From Saccoglossus kowalevskii (lineage: Eukaryota; Hemichordata; Enteropneusta; Harrimaniidae), in contig NW_003107094.1 of the NCBI RefSeq assembly GCF_000003605.2, forward strand, positions 34,453-60,331: DNA of 25,879 nt. Direction: 5' to 3'. This document shows, piece after piece, positions 10,107 to 20,599 of this stretch. Under the pieces are notes generated by a model. It saw only the letters and a program-made list of their open reading frames with translations, ran no database searches and was not told the DNA's origin. How positions within the stretch are numbered: position 1 is the first letter of the stretch; each line of letters opens with the position of its first letter. The translations under genes were made by a program, and so were the position numbers.

Positions 10107-12975
10107 TTATTGACTGATGTTTATATCACTTGAACACAGTGTAGATTCCCAACCTAGCAACAAAGTGACGTCAAAATGACGTAGAAACGTATTAGTAAGC
10201 CCAAATAGACAACACGCTTTTTGTGTAATCATTAGTTATTTTAGCGCCATTGCTATTACGATCTTTCTAAATAAAATTTTACTGATGAATTAAACGTTAT
10301 TGAGTAGAGTGAGAAATAAATCGTGTCTTCTGTGTAAGTAACATCATGTAAAATTACTGCTTGTTAAATTAAAATGTCATATATTATAAAAAAAGAACGT
10401 ATATTTCAATGATGAATTATTGAAGCAATATGTCGGCGAACGCACGTAATGCATGTTGTCAGCTTCAAATTAGACTAGAGATGTAAATCGTGGCATTTGA
10501 GACGTAAGTCTGGGAAGTTGCATCTTGATGTCATATAAGACGGACCACATGCTCGATCACCTAGATAGATTCCGTATTTCTCGATTTATCATGACTCACA
10601 CTACATTTAAGCCTGCTATAGATAATCATGTAAAACTCTGCAAATCAAATCACAGTTGCCGGCGGGCTTGCCTGTTTTTTTTCTGTAACGAGTGCAGTAT
10701 GAAAAATAGGTTTGATTTTCTGTGATTTATTGAACACAAACGTTCGACATCATGCGGTTTGATGCGTTAACAAAATTACAGACACAGAAATAAACGTGCC
10801 AGCCTGCATTTGTGCAATAAACTTCAATATGCAAATTATCACAAAACTGACGATTCACGTGATGAGACAAAGGTATTCTATAATAACCAATGCGTTGATT
10901 ATTATGGTGCATACAATAGCAATGACTGGACATGTTTATTCTTTTTTGCGGGTCGAATATTATACAGTGTACTGCAAAAGCAAGAATTTAAGTTTACGAT
11001 CAACAATATAGAACTGCATATGTTTTTGTCATCCACCCAACTATATTTCGTCTTATGCGGCGATGAGAAATACCCATGACGAATGACGAAAATTTAAGAT
11101 TAGTCGTTTTAGTGACTAGAATTGGCCTGACAGGAACATTACGAGATCCGAACTTACAATCCCTGATGATGAGTGGACACACTAAACCTTGCATCACTAA
11201 TCACTTGCCATTAGAGAGTGTTCATAACGGTTAAAATAAATGATTGAATAAAAGAAAATCATAAAGCGATCTGGCCCCATAATTTTCGACAATTACAGCT
11301 ACAAAACAAATTGAACAAAACTACGATTTACCGACATTCAAAACAAATAAAATAACAAACATGGAATGTTGTAGGGATGGTGTCATAACTAAGTTCTTCA
11401 TAGAAAACGAAACTGAAAGCTAAATCTCCCCATCTCTTGTAGAATAGTATTGTGTTTATCTCGTTCAACCCAAAGGAATGCAAGCATGCCGACTTAATTT
11501 ATTTCAGCAGTACAGGAGACTTGTCACCTTATATGGTTAACAATTTATCGCCATTTCATCATGTATGCTCCATTGAAGAGAGCAATCATGTTCGTACAAA
11601 ACAATGTCGCCTTGTCTAGCCCAGGGTTGCTACTCCATATTCTACATAATTAATTATTAGGAGGCGAAATACACTGTTTGTTTGTGTGGCTAATGGTTTG
11701 TGTAATTCAACTACGCTGACACTATCAATCCATGTGTTCTTGGATATTTTTCTGGAGTCGAAATTAGATTTCACAAGCTACTATTGATTATATTGTAATA
11801 AAATTTTAAAATTAAACTCACATGTCACATGTAGTTAACCTTGACGCCGAACTGACGCCCAAAAACGTGATGACCAGGATTGAACGTTACGAAACAAATT
11901 GAGTCGTCTTTTCCTATGCCTTGTATTGATATGGGTTTTACACATTTATTAAAAGAGATGACTCCGGGGCATGTAGATTTTACTTCCGATTACATTTTAA
12001 TCTGTTTGCCCATTACAGGAAACACATGCATTAGTAAAAAAATCTCTTTCAGTGATAACAGATTGTTACACTATACGTTTGTTTATGTTCAGCTGCAATA
12101 TGTTGGAAATAACTTGTTCAATGCAAAACAGATATGGGCTCAATTAGCGTTATGTTGCTATTGTATAATTGGACGACCTTAGCAACTTGTTTGATATCAT
12201 GGGGGATTTACTCTGGCATGACTTACGCTGTTAAAGTTGAACGATGATAACATAGATCAAGGAAAAGGAATAATAGAATTTTGTGTTCAAACTTGTTTGT
12301 AATTTTCAATTGTAAATGCGTTTTCGTGTTGTAACGTCATGGAACACACACTATGAATACAACATACATGTGAGAATAATAATCAATTAAAAATGATAAA
12401 AATAAAACAATAAGATAATAAGTTAGTTCAAACTAGACCCTGACACGTTCTGTTATTTTTATAATTTACCATTATCAAAGAATATGACTGTTACATACAA
12501 TTTTATAAAATAATCTTCGACACCGATAATAACTTGGTGCCTCACGTTATTCGATCACAAATTTTATATCCCCAATAATCGCAAGAGAGTGAGTCGTGAA
12601 ACTATATTCTAGCAATGCGCTGGTAATTAGACGGGGACACAAACTTTATAAGAATGTTTTATAAGATTGACATAATTGAATAGAACACGTCTGGTTAGAT
12701 TCCACTTTCTGAAATCCTAGTAATACACTCAGTCTGTAAGGGGTTGCGATTGCTCAAAGCAGACATTTCAATCTTGTGTATTGAAATCCAAAGTGGCTGA
12801 TCCAGAACTAAATTGGCAGTGTGAAAACCGGATAATGCCCACCGGGACACATAATGCAAATCTTCTCATTGGTTGAGAAATACATTCTAGATGTGTGGTA
12901 TATTCTCCTCCTCACAAAAAGGCATTCAGGCTATACTCTGCTTAGTGTGTTATGACCGTTCTTCTTCCTTCCGTT
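10107..12975 (+). repeat. Copy A of an uncharacterised long non-coding repeat unit
   Basis: This block aligns collinearly with copies B and C. Examples against C: 10325-10364 and 23448-23487 share about 36 of 40 bases; CAGTGTACTGCAAAAG occurs in both (about 10968 and 23995); and near the 3' end CAGGCT-TAC-C--TTAGTGTG occurs at 12927 and 25608. Against B: CTAGAGATGTAAATC-TGGCAT is at about 10475 and 20719. Length is about 2.87 kb. The small frames at 10525-10725, 10796-11079 and 11880-12182 are not conserved as protein between copies, as gaps break frame, so I do not call them genes. Ends are approximate, and no terminal inverted repeat, poly-A tail or target duplication was recognised. Confidence 0.7.
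10166..10183. promoter_or_regulatory. Paired CRE-like sites
   Basis: A perfect palindromic TGACGTCA at 10166-10173 is followed by TGACGTA at 10177-10183. The starts are 11 bases apart, about one helical turn. TGACGTCA is the consensus for CREB/ATF bZIP factors. The sites lie near the 5' edge of repeat copy A and are not kept in copy C, so they may be chance or specific to this copy. Confidence 0.25.
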
Positions 12976-14353
12976 TGAGTAAATGTACTGATGCGAGGCA
13001 ATGTGATCAAGAGGAAAATAAATGATTCTTTGTACTGCTTGTCGCTCTGACAGTTTCAATACATTATTGTAATTTATTCATGGATATTGAGATTGAATAA
13101 AGTATTGTGTAGTTTATCATGAGTTATTGTTCAAATTAGGCTCTTAAATATTGATACGAAAATTGGCGCTAACTTTTTGTATGCTGTTGAAATGTGGACA
13201 TTATGATATGTAAACAATTTTTATTATAGTGGAAGTCACTTTTTTAAAGATAAAAATCAGTATAGCTCGTTAGTTTGCTCGAGTGACCCTTGAAGACCAT
13301 CAGTAATATGGTGATGCTTAAGTGATGCAATCGTGTTTTCGATGTTATTCAGCTTGTATATTGTAGACAAATCGTTTAATAATGATGGCATAAATGAGTA
13401 AAAAGTTGGGTAAGACTTGAATCTCGCCATAAAGTAAAAAGTAGATTATGAGGCGCAAAGACGTAAACTGTTGGATTTTGCGTGTAACCTTATTACAACA
13501 AACGTCACAATTGCGTGAAATTAGTCAGATCGAAACGTGTCCCAGTGTCAGCGACAGGCTTTGTAAACGGTTATGTTTTGGTTAGTAGGGTAGACAATTA
13601 TGATAAACAAATACATTGTAGCAAACATAACGCCCAACCGTCCAGTGCACGTAATATAAATCCGTGACGGTAAATGTTGTATTGGCGACGCACATTTGTG
13701 TTAGGCTAGTAGGCTAGTTTATAGGGGGCATAGTTCTTCTGTGTCGATAAAAATCCTAATGTCTGAAAATAACAAATTTGATGACACCAACTAAAAAACA
13801 ACCACAAAGACTAAACGCCGACACAAAAAAGAGCAACGGACCTATAGCTAAATCAAATTGTTACCCTCGTTAAAACACGGTATATCTCTTTCTGGAGGAT
13901 GTGGTGGCCCTAAAAAGGGCAGTTTTGTACATTTTCTGAGCTAAACGAACAGATATCCCGTTGCACTGAAGAATGATTTAGTGTCAGCTAGTGTAAGTCC
14001 CTCAATGGCAGAGTATATTGAATATTGAAAACTTTCGAAGCTGATTAAAGACAACGGTAGTCGCTCTAAACACCTTTTTATTTTGTTAAAACAAAATTTC
14101 CCGGACTATTGCACACACGAAAATGTTTTTCACAACAATGATGACTGTACACGCTCAAAGCGTGTTCAGAGAAACTTCCACTTCCTGAAATGGGTGCCAG
14201 ACTGGGTTGCCAGGCCGGGGTGCTAGGCAGCTCCAGGATATTACAGGATTTAGTTATCGGTATATTTCGAAAATTGTCGAACCGTTACCATCAAAATCTT
14301 GTTTTTATACGAACGTGTCACACTCCGGGTTTCTTCGGCACAAATGAGATCAA
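12976..14353. other. Intergenic stretch, nothing recognised
   Basis: I see no gene, RNA or clear repeat here. The last 180 bases (about 14180-14350) are somewhat more GC-rich (GGTTGCCAGGCCGGGGTGCT). The open frame at 14190-14378 has no family features and runs into the D repeat fragment. Confidence 0.5.
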
Positions 14354-14664
14354 GTTGGGCTTGTCTTTTTTTCCGTAATAAGTTTATCAGAGCAAAGTGT
14401 GATTTACCGTGATTTACTGAGAGACATCTTGAGGTTTGTTGCGATAACAAAATCTAATATCGTAAAAATGTGAAATCTTATGACACAATTACAAACACAC
14501 GATTACAATTCCAAACACACGACCCCACAATGCAATATATTTCAATTTGAGATTCACAACACTTCTAAATACGTTTGATTATTATGGATCACATAATTGA
14601 CGATTCAATTGAGGAAACAAAAAATTCTATATTAACCAATGTGCTGAATTGTGATCGACTTTAA
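14354..14664 (+). repeat. Copy D: recent, near-identical fragment of copy C, cut by the assembly gap
   Basis: From GTTGGGCTTGTC onward this is almost base-for-base the same as 23681-24017: three substitutions seen (GTTGGG/GTTGGA; TTCAATTTGAG/TTCAATGTGAG; GAGGAAAC/GAGGATAC). Just before the gap D lacks about 28 bases that C has, between two copies of the micro-repeat CGA (GATCGA then ACGACTTTAA). Sequence left of 14354 is unrelated to copy C. A, B and C differ from each other far more, so D is a much younger duplicate, or an assembly effect beside the gap. Confidence 0.9.
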
Positions 14665-15083
14665 NNNNNNNNNNNNNNNNNNNNNNNNNNNNNNNNNNNN
14701 NNNNNNNNNNNNNNNNNNNNNNNNNNNNNNNNNNNNNNNNNNNNNNNNNNNNNNNNNNNNNNNNNNNNNNNNNNNNNNNNNNNNNNNNNNNNNNNNNNNN
14801 NNNNNNNNNNNNNNNNNNNNNNNNNNNNNNNNNNNNNNNNNNNNNNNNNNNNNNNNNNNNNNNNNNNNNNNNNNNNNNNNNNNNNNNNNNNNNNNNNNNN
14901 NNNNNNNNNNNNNNNNNNNNNNNNNNNNNNNNNNNNNNNNNNNNNNNNNNNNNNNNNNNNNNNNNNNNNNNNNNNNNNNNNNNNNNNNNNNNNNNNNNNN
15001 NNNNNNNNNNNNNNNNNNNNNNNNNNNNNNNNNNNNNNNNNNNNNNNNNNNNNNNNNNNNNNNNNNNNNNNNNNNNNNNNNNN
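14665..15083. other. Assembly gap (419 Ns)
   Basis: An unbroken run of N. The right end of repeat copy D is lost here. Sequence after the gap does not resume the copy C sequence. The true size and content are unknown. Confidence 1.
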
Positions 15084-15155
15084 TTTAGCTATCATCACCA
15101 CTAATCCCTTGATAAACCAATTAAGATACTCTGTTAGCTATCATCACCACTAATT
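15084..15155. repeat. Direct repeat of about 21 bp at the gap edge
   Basis: TTAGCTATCATCACCACTAAT occurs at about 15085 and again at about 15133, roughly 48 bases apart and identical. This may be the start of a short tandem array that extends into the N gap and could be why the assembly broke. Confidence 0.8.
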
Positions 15156-17170
15156 TCTTCTTGACTCTTGTTATAATTTCACGGCCGATTGAAACAATGT
15201 ATAACTTTTTAGGAGTCCGAACAAATCAATCAATGAACCACGACTATTAATTCGCCGAATTGTAGGTACGGAATTAATAATCTTACTTGGGTTTCTACTT
15301 CGTAATGAGGTGCTTCTCTGTGAATTCTAAGCGATCTCAGAAACCATTTAACAACATATTATCACGATTTTGTTGCCGTTTCGGGTTTTCAGACTTAATA
15401 TTTATTAGTTTGCCTACCCAAACACTATAAAAATCAGTACCGAGTTAGGTTATTTCTGCGTTTCCACATCGAACAAAAAACCTCGCTGGAAAGCGATGAA
15501 ATCAGTCGAGAAAACTGAAACTTGGACAGTCTTCCCCCAGTCCGTAGTCAGAGACAAGCTTATAGTGAAAAATATATCTTTTTATACAGAATCCGGCATA
15601 TCAAGTAATGCCCAGATTCAACTAAATCTACATTTGTACCCTCATTGGTCAATTTCTTTATATATCACATTTAGTCAAGACATTCCACAGCAGTGTTATT
15701 ACATTTCTTAATTGGAAGGTCATAAACAAGTGTATCATGGGGTATGTTTATGTGTTTCTAAGTATGGGAAATATGGCTGGTTGGACTCGTTGCCTGTGAA
15801 GTATCAGTTGTCATATCAGCACTTTGGATGTATCTATTTGTTGATCTGCATTCACGTGTCTTCAAGATCCTATTACCACAGTTGACATAAAATCAGGACA
15901 AGACACGGGACAAAGGGATGTATGTAATGTTCTAGACGGTTATTTTTTTACATGACGAACGGACTTTTATTATGGTCTAATCGAGTAAGATACATACACT
16001 TTGGCATATGTGCTCCGCGATTATGTGCTTTATGTTTTCATTAATAAGATCAGGCGTTATACAGAGTACAGAAACTCGAATACAATAACATGAGTACAAT
16101 AACGAACATTTGTGTAGTGCTCATCAGCGGCATAGGTTACAGAGCTACGCGAATAATAATGGTAAATACAATGGGTCGAAAGTAATAGAGAAGATAAGTA
16201 ATTTTCTTCTGTAACAGAGGTTTGCTCTTTCAGGGTGTATTCTAATGCAAATCACATTATGGGGACATTTTTAGCTGTTTGGTATGAAACGGATATAATT
16301 TGCTTGTATTTAGGGGTTGGGGGTCTGTTTTTCAATTTTCATGTATTTACCTGAGTTTTAGTACTTTTATTGATGTATTGACAATTTAGTCTCTGAGGGG
16401 ATATACACAATCACTATTTGGTTTATATTGGGGGATGATCTTTGAGGTGACATTGGTCTATGATGTGGTCTGGAGTTTTACTTCCCTGTCGCACACCCCT
16501 CCCGAACTGAAAGGCCAGTGACCCCTCCCCGGGAATATGGTCATATAATGCACTTCCCGTTAAATGTTCACACACATATTGCTAATACATACACTCATGG
16601 GAGTCAACACCCGGTATAATAAATTAGTTGCAACTATACACAGCGGAAAACAGGATATTATAAACATGTATGTCTGATTGATATCTATCGTGACTGACCG
16701 AATGGTGAATGTTAGGCTATGTTGAGCACAAAGCATACGTTACACGCCGTGTATATTCATTGCTACCTTGCATCACGAGAAGGACATTAATGAAACGTAC
16801 ATCGGCAAAAAATCTGTGATCTATTGACATGGGGAATTTTATTTCAAATAATTTAATAATGGGCGATTTATTTCTTATTTCAATAGTGAGAGTATACAAA
16901 TAGAAAAGTTTAGTTGAAATGATATTGTTATATAAACACATATTCGATTCCTGAAGAATTGTGCGATATATCTTGCTGACGATCAAATGATACATTTCTA
17001 TGGCTAAAAAAAACTGTAAATATTTAATATATTCTTATAATACGCTGGATTTTAAAATGTTTAATTATATTGGGTTAGGGACGTCGTCGTCAGCCAATGC
17101 AGTCAGTGATCTGAACAATGTTTATTAGTGAAATGCTGAGTTACTGAGATAATGAGTCTATCCAACCAAT
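15156..17170. other. Intergenic stretch, nothing recognised
   Basis: There is no exon, RNA gene or repeat I can support. CACTATAAAAATCAG at about 15424-15438 contains a TATA-like string but no following gene is visible. A short patch at 16490-16545 is unusually C-rich (CACCCCTCCCG and CCCCTCCCCGGG) against the AT-rich background. Open frames at 15496-15711 and on the minus strand at 16717-16995 have no recognisable features. Confidence 0.5.
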
Positions 17171-17401
17171 TGCATCGGGATGGCCGTCGCCATTTAATTG
17201 TCATCGTAATATTGGCGTAATCACAAACTGCTTAATACAGACAAGCAGAGCACCGTTTTTAAAGATTTGATGAGGTCATTCACTGTAATTCTTGTTAGTT
17301 CACTTGTTAGGCTAAACACGGTAGGTTGCGTATTAACATGTGTTTACTCATATAAGGAAAATTGTTTGTGTACTAATGTGTCCATCCAATACCATAAAAC
17401 C
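17171..17401 (+). repeat. Diverged duplicate of the end of the receptor's last intron
   Basis: 17176-17345 aligns with 8948-9140, immediately before the receptor tail exon. The anchors are ATCACAAACTGCTTAAT (exact, 17220-17236 and 9007-9023), CATTCACTG-AA-T, and AACATGTGTT. The similarity stops within about 15 bases of the tail-exon acceptor, and no tail exon follows here. The block is then interrupted by the retrotransposon at 17402. Confidence 0.75.
17388..17401 (+). repeat. Target-site duplication, left copy (14 bp)
   Basis: AATACCATAAAACC here is identical to 20443-20456. It borders the 5' end of the non-LTR retrotransposon. Confidence 0.95.
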
Positions 17402-18022
17402 CTGCTGATGATCCCTCGCCTACAGGTTTGCCCTGTGTGCCCAGGGTGAATTCTATACTCGCACCTCCACGCCATTAATCTGGATGTTCTATTGGGGACA
17501 TGGGGCAGGGTGGGCACGGCTCCGGTCGTGGCAAACGCGGCACGGGCGCGATATTAAGACTAGTTCTCTGTCCCTCCTCCACAGACTAGACCGGTCTGGC
17601 TGGGAGCCATACCCCCCTTCTTAAGGAAAGGAAACCCTGACAGAAAACCCCAATATATGGGTCAATAGACGGACAGATAGGATTCGTTAACTGTGGTGGA
17701 AGTAGTCCATGTAAGAGAGACAACTCCATACAAACAAGGGTGGATCACGACTCTTTAGCCCAGATAGGCAACTGATCTAGGGGATGGACACCTTAATAAC
17801 AAAGCCCTGGTCCTCCAGGTTGGGGGTTGGGCGTGAGGTTAATAACCGCACCTCATAAAAGAAATTGTTATTACAGAAATTAACACAAGAAATCAAAGAT
17901 CAACAGGAGTTTCTGAGACAACAGACTGCACTGGCAGCATGATGATTGTTCAAGGTGAAAGCTCTAGTAGGGAAGCCTTGAACAGAATGTGTTATCTATT
18001 GGACCCACAAACTACCATCAAG

Positions 18023-18660
18023 GTAGGGGCATGGAACGTCAGGATTATGTATCAGACTTCAAAAACAGCAGAAAGTAATTAAGGAGATGGAAAGATACCA
18101 ACCAACCAACGTGGGACCATACCATTATATAATCTGGCAGGAACAAGGATTGTGCAGAGAGTTTGATTGAATGGGAACCTGTCAATGACAGGCTAATCAG
18201 AGCTCGCTTCAACTCCAAGTATGCGAAGACCACCATCATCCCATGTTATGCACCAACAAATGACAAAGTAGAAGAAGTAAAGAAGCCTATTGTGAAGCTC
18301 TTCAAGCTCAGATCAGCAGAACACTAAGACATGATGTTTACTTATTATCGGGGACCAGAATGCCAAGGTCGAAGCAGACAATAGTGAGCATGAGAGAGCT
18401 ATGGGATTTGAAGGATATGGATCAATGAATGAAACTGGTTAACGACTTGCTAACCTGTGCTCAACCAATGGACTTGTTATTGGAGGAAGCACAAGGAAAT
18501 ACACAAGGTAACCTTGAATTCCCCTAATGGCAGAGATAAAAACTAGATAGACCACGTCATCATTAATGGTAAATGGAGAAGGTCCCTCATAGATACCAGA
18601 GAATACCGAGGGGTTGATGTGACAACCTCATCGTGGCAAAGCTAAGGTTAAAGCTCCGGA
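18023..18660 (+). pseudogene. Broken AP-like endonuclease domain of the LINE
   Basis: Stretches of the APE/EEP nuclease are readable in different frames: VGAWNVRIMYQTSKTA at 18023, SLIEWEPVNDRLIRARFNSK near 18160, CYAPTND near 18255, IIGDQNAKVEAD near 18343 and IDHVIINGKWRRSLIDTREY near 18551. An extra base after KTA shifts the frame. The segment that should carry the catalytic Glu (LSEVRW in relatives) is missing after KEMERY at about 18100. In-frame stops follow NETG and precede IDH. The C-terminal SDH catalytic signature is lost, with VDV running by a small deletion into NLIVAKL. In intact relatives this enzyme nicks target DNA; here it cannot work. Confidence 0.88.
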
Positions 18661-19037
18661 GGGCAAATAAGGATAATAAGTCGGAAAGGAGGACCTTTGA
18701 TATCAAGCGACTGAGAGAACCAAAAGTCCAGAAGAAGTTTATATTTGAGCTGAGGAATATATTTGCTGTCTTGGAAGACCTAGATTCAGATGCTGAGAAC
18801 TTCATTGAGAAAAAATGGGAGGCACCCAAAGAGGTGTACCTTGCAATTGAGATTAGCAAAAAAAACATTGGATTCCGCAAAAGAGATTATAAAGAATGGT
18901 TAACAACAAGCACATGGAAGGCAGTAGATCAGCCAGAAAAGACAAAAGAACCTACCTGGGAGGTCGGGCTGAAGAGGCAGAAAAAGCTGCGACAAGAGGA
19001 GATCTCAATACCGTCTATAAGATCACAAAAAAACTGA
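18633..19037 (+). pseudogene. Linker region of the LINE polyprotein (remnant)
   Basis: This 134-codon open stretch follows the endonuclease and reads AKLRLKLRRANKDNKSERRT, then a charged, Glu/Lys-rich region, before shifting frame toward the reverse transcriptase (the overlapping frame from 18896 carries VYKITKKLSGQYKQTPLVKD). It is a fragment of the same LINE reading frame and not a separate gene. Opposite-strand open frames here are shadows. Confidence 0.8.
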
Positions 19038-19211
19038 GTGGTCAATACAAGCAAACACCACTGGTGAAAGACCAGCATGAACACACCATCACAATTGAGA
19101 AGGAGCAGGCAGAACGCTGGGTAGAACACTTTAAAGAGGTATTGAACAGTCCAGAGCCACTAGTTGCATTTGAAGGCTGTCCACAATACGATGCCCTTGA
19201 AATAAACCTGA

Positions 19212-20435
19212 TCCTCCATCTAAAGATGAAGTAGTTGCAGGAATAAAAGCTATGAAAACAGGCAAAGCGACAGGCATAGATGGAATTTCAGCCGTGCTCC
19301 TGAAAGTAGATATTGAAACAGCTCGCAATGAATTATACATCCTGTTCAATCAAATCTAGAAAGAAACCAAGATCCCAAATGACTGGGCAAAGGGATTGAT
19401 TGTAAAATTAAAGAAAGGTGACCTTGGGAACTGTGATAACTGGAGAGGGATTACCTTACTATTGATCCCGAGCAAAGCTTTCTGCAGAATCCTTCTGAAT
19501 AGAATCAACAAAACACTTGACCTGAGTTTGAGGCAAGGCGGGCGGGATTCCGGAAAGAAAGAGGATGCGCAGATCAGATATTTACTCCCAGAAACATCAT
19601 TGAGCAGTGTATAGAGTGGAAATCATCTCTATACATAAACTTTATAGATTTCGAAAAGGAAGATGACATTGCGCTCCTGTCATCTAAGCAAGATCAAATG
19701 CAGAAGACCAGACGACTCAGCTACCATGCCAAACAAATTGGGCTCCAAATTAACACAAAGAAGACCCAGGAAACGAGGCTCAACACCACATACAACAGTA
19801 GACTGGTTATTGGTGAAGCAGAAATTAAGCAGGTGGAACAATTTACCTACTTAGGTGCAGTTGTGAGCAATGAAGACCCCACACAAACAGACATTAAAAG
19901 CAGACTAGCCAAAGCAAGATCTGCATTTCAAAGGTTGTGGCCCATATGGAATTCAAGCCAGTATAACATCAGCACTAAAGTCAAGATTTATAACAGCGAT
20001 GTAAAATCCATTTTAGTGTATGGGAGCGAAAGCTGGAGGGTCACCAAGGTTGACAATAAAGAGCCAACAAGTTTTCACCATAACTGCCTCAGGCGCATCT
20101 GCAAAGTTTTCTGGCCCTGCCGAATATCCACCCGAACCTACTTAAAATAACTGGAGCCACCTGCAACATTGGACAAATAAGACTTAGAAGACTCATATGA
20201 GCCTGGGCATGTTCTCAGAATGTCCGATTCATACAACATCAAGATAGCTCTCTGCTGGACACCACAAGGAAAACTACCAAGGGGCAGGCAGAAGAACACC
20301 TGAAGGAGAACCATTAAGCAAGAACTCAGAGAAATGGGTTTAACATGGGGAGAGGCAGAAACCGAGGCTAAAAACCGTGTTGAGTGGAGGGATCTTGTGT
20401 TAACCTTATGTTCCGGTGGGAGTAACAAGAATTAA
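19212..20435 (+). pseudogene. Broken reverse transcriptase and C-terminal domain of the LINE
   Basis: Readable pieces in order: GIKAMKTGKATGIDGIS near 19237, GLIVKLKKGDLGNCDNWRGI near 19393, AGFRKERGCADQIFT near 19540 after a frameshift, then SSLYINFIDFEK ending at 19658. The next codons are EDDIALLSSKQDQMQ. In relatives roughly 100 residues separate these, so the palm core between motif A and the (F/Y)ADD box is deleted. The thumb and C-terminal part stay open to 20150 (QFTYLGAVVS, KSILVYGSESW, NCLRRI). Beyond it, other frames give LGHVLRM-like, WTPQGKLPRGRQK and WGEAETEAKNRVEWRDL remnants ending CSGGSNKN and TAA at 20433-20435. With a stop after NQI and the core deletion, no polymerase could be made. 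Confidence 0.9.
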
Positions 20436-20442
20436 GAAGAAG

Positions 20443-20456
20443 AATACCATAAAACC
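20443..20456 (+). repeat. Target-site duplication, right copy (14 bp)
   Basis: AATACCATAAAACC is identical to 17388-17401 and follows the element's GAAGAAG tail directly, as expected after target-primed reverse transcription. Confidence 0.95.
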
Positions 20457-20599
20457 AGTTTCCATGAAACCGATTTTCAATAATCAACAAATCGATCATA
20501 CTTAAATTATGCGTACCAACGGTTATTTTTCAATTCAATAGTTTTGTTTTTGGTACTCTGTTGGACGTGTTTTTAATCTAAATATATATAAATATATAT

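Larger units (their letters stand above)
17402..20442 (+). mobile_element. Non-LTR retrotransposon (APE-endonuclease LINE, RTE-like), degenerate but end-to-end copy
   Basis: A 3041-bp element bounded by a perfect 14-bp target duplication. Order: a comparatively GC-rich 5' leader (17402 to about 18020, with the motif CCTGGTCCTCCAGGTTGGGG at about 17808), an AP-type endonuclease, a basic linker, a reverse transcriptase and a C-terminal domain, with the stop TAA at 20433-20435. A GAAGAAG tail follows almost directly, so there is essentially no 3' UTR. From memory this is the LINE type often mislabelled 'craniofacial development protein 2-like' in invertebrate gene sets; the clade (RTE-like or a relative) is not settled. 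Such elements copy RNA to DNA at a nicked target. The presence of a leader suggests no 5' truncation, but internal deletions shorten it and it cannot be active. Confidence 0.93.

Noticed and set aside
10796-11079. Two overlapping open frames in copy A, considered as a repeat-encoded protein
   Set aside because: The matching DNA in copy C has gaps that break both frames and the apparent amino-acid sequence is not kept.
14651-15101. Open frames of about 145 codons on both strands
   Set aside because: They consist of Ns from the assembly gap.
18587-18880. Minus-strand open frame of 97 codons
   Set aside because: It is the shadow of the LINE linker region on the + strand.
20138-20428. Minus-strand open frame of 96 codons near the LINE end
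   Set aside because: It is antisense to the LINE C-terminal region, which is readable in pieces on the + strand up to TAA at 20433.
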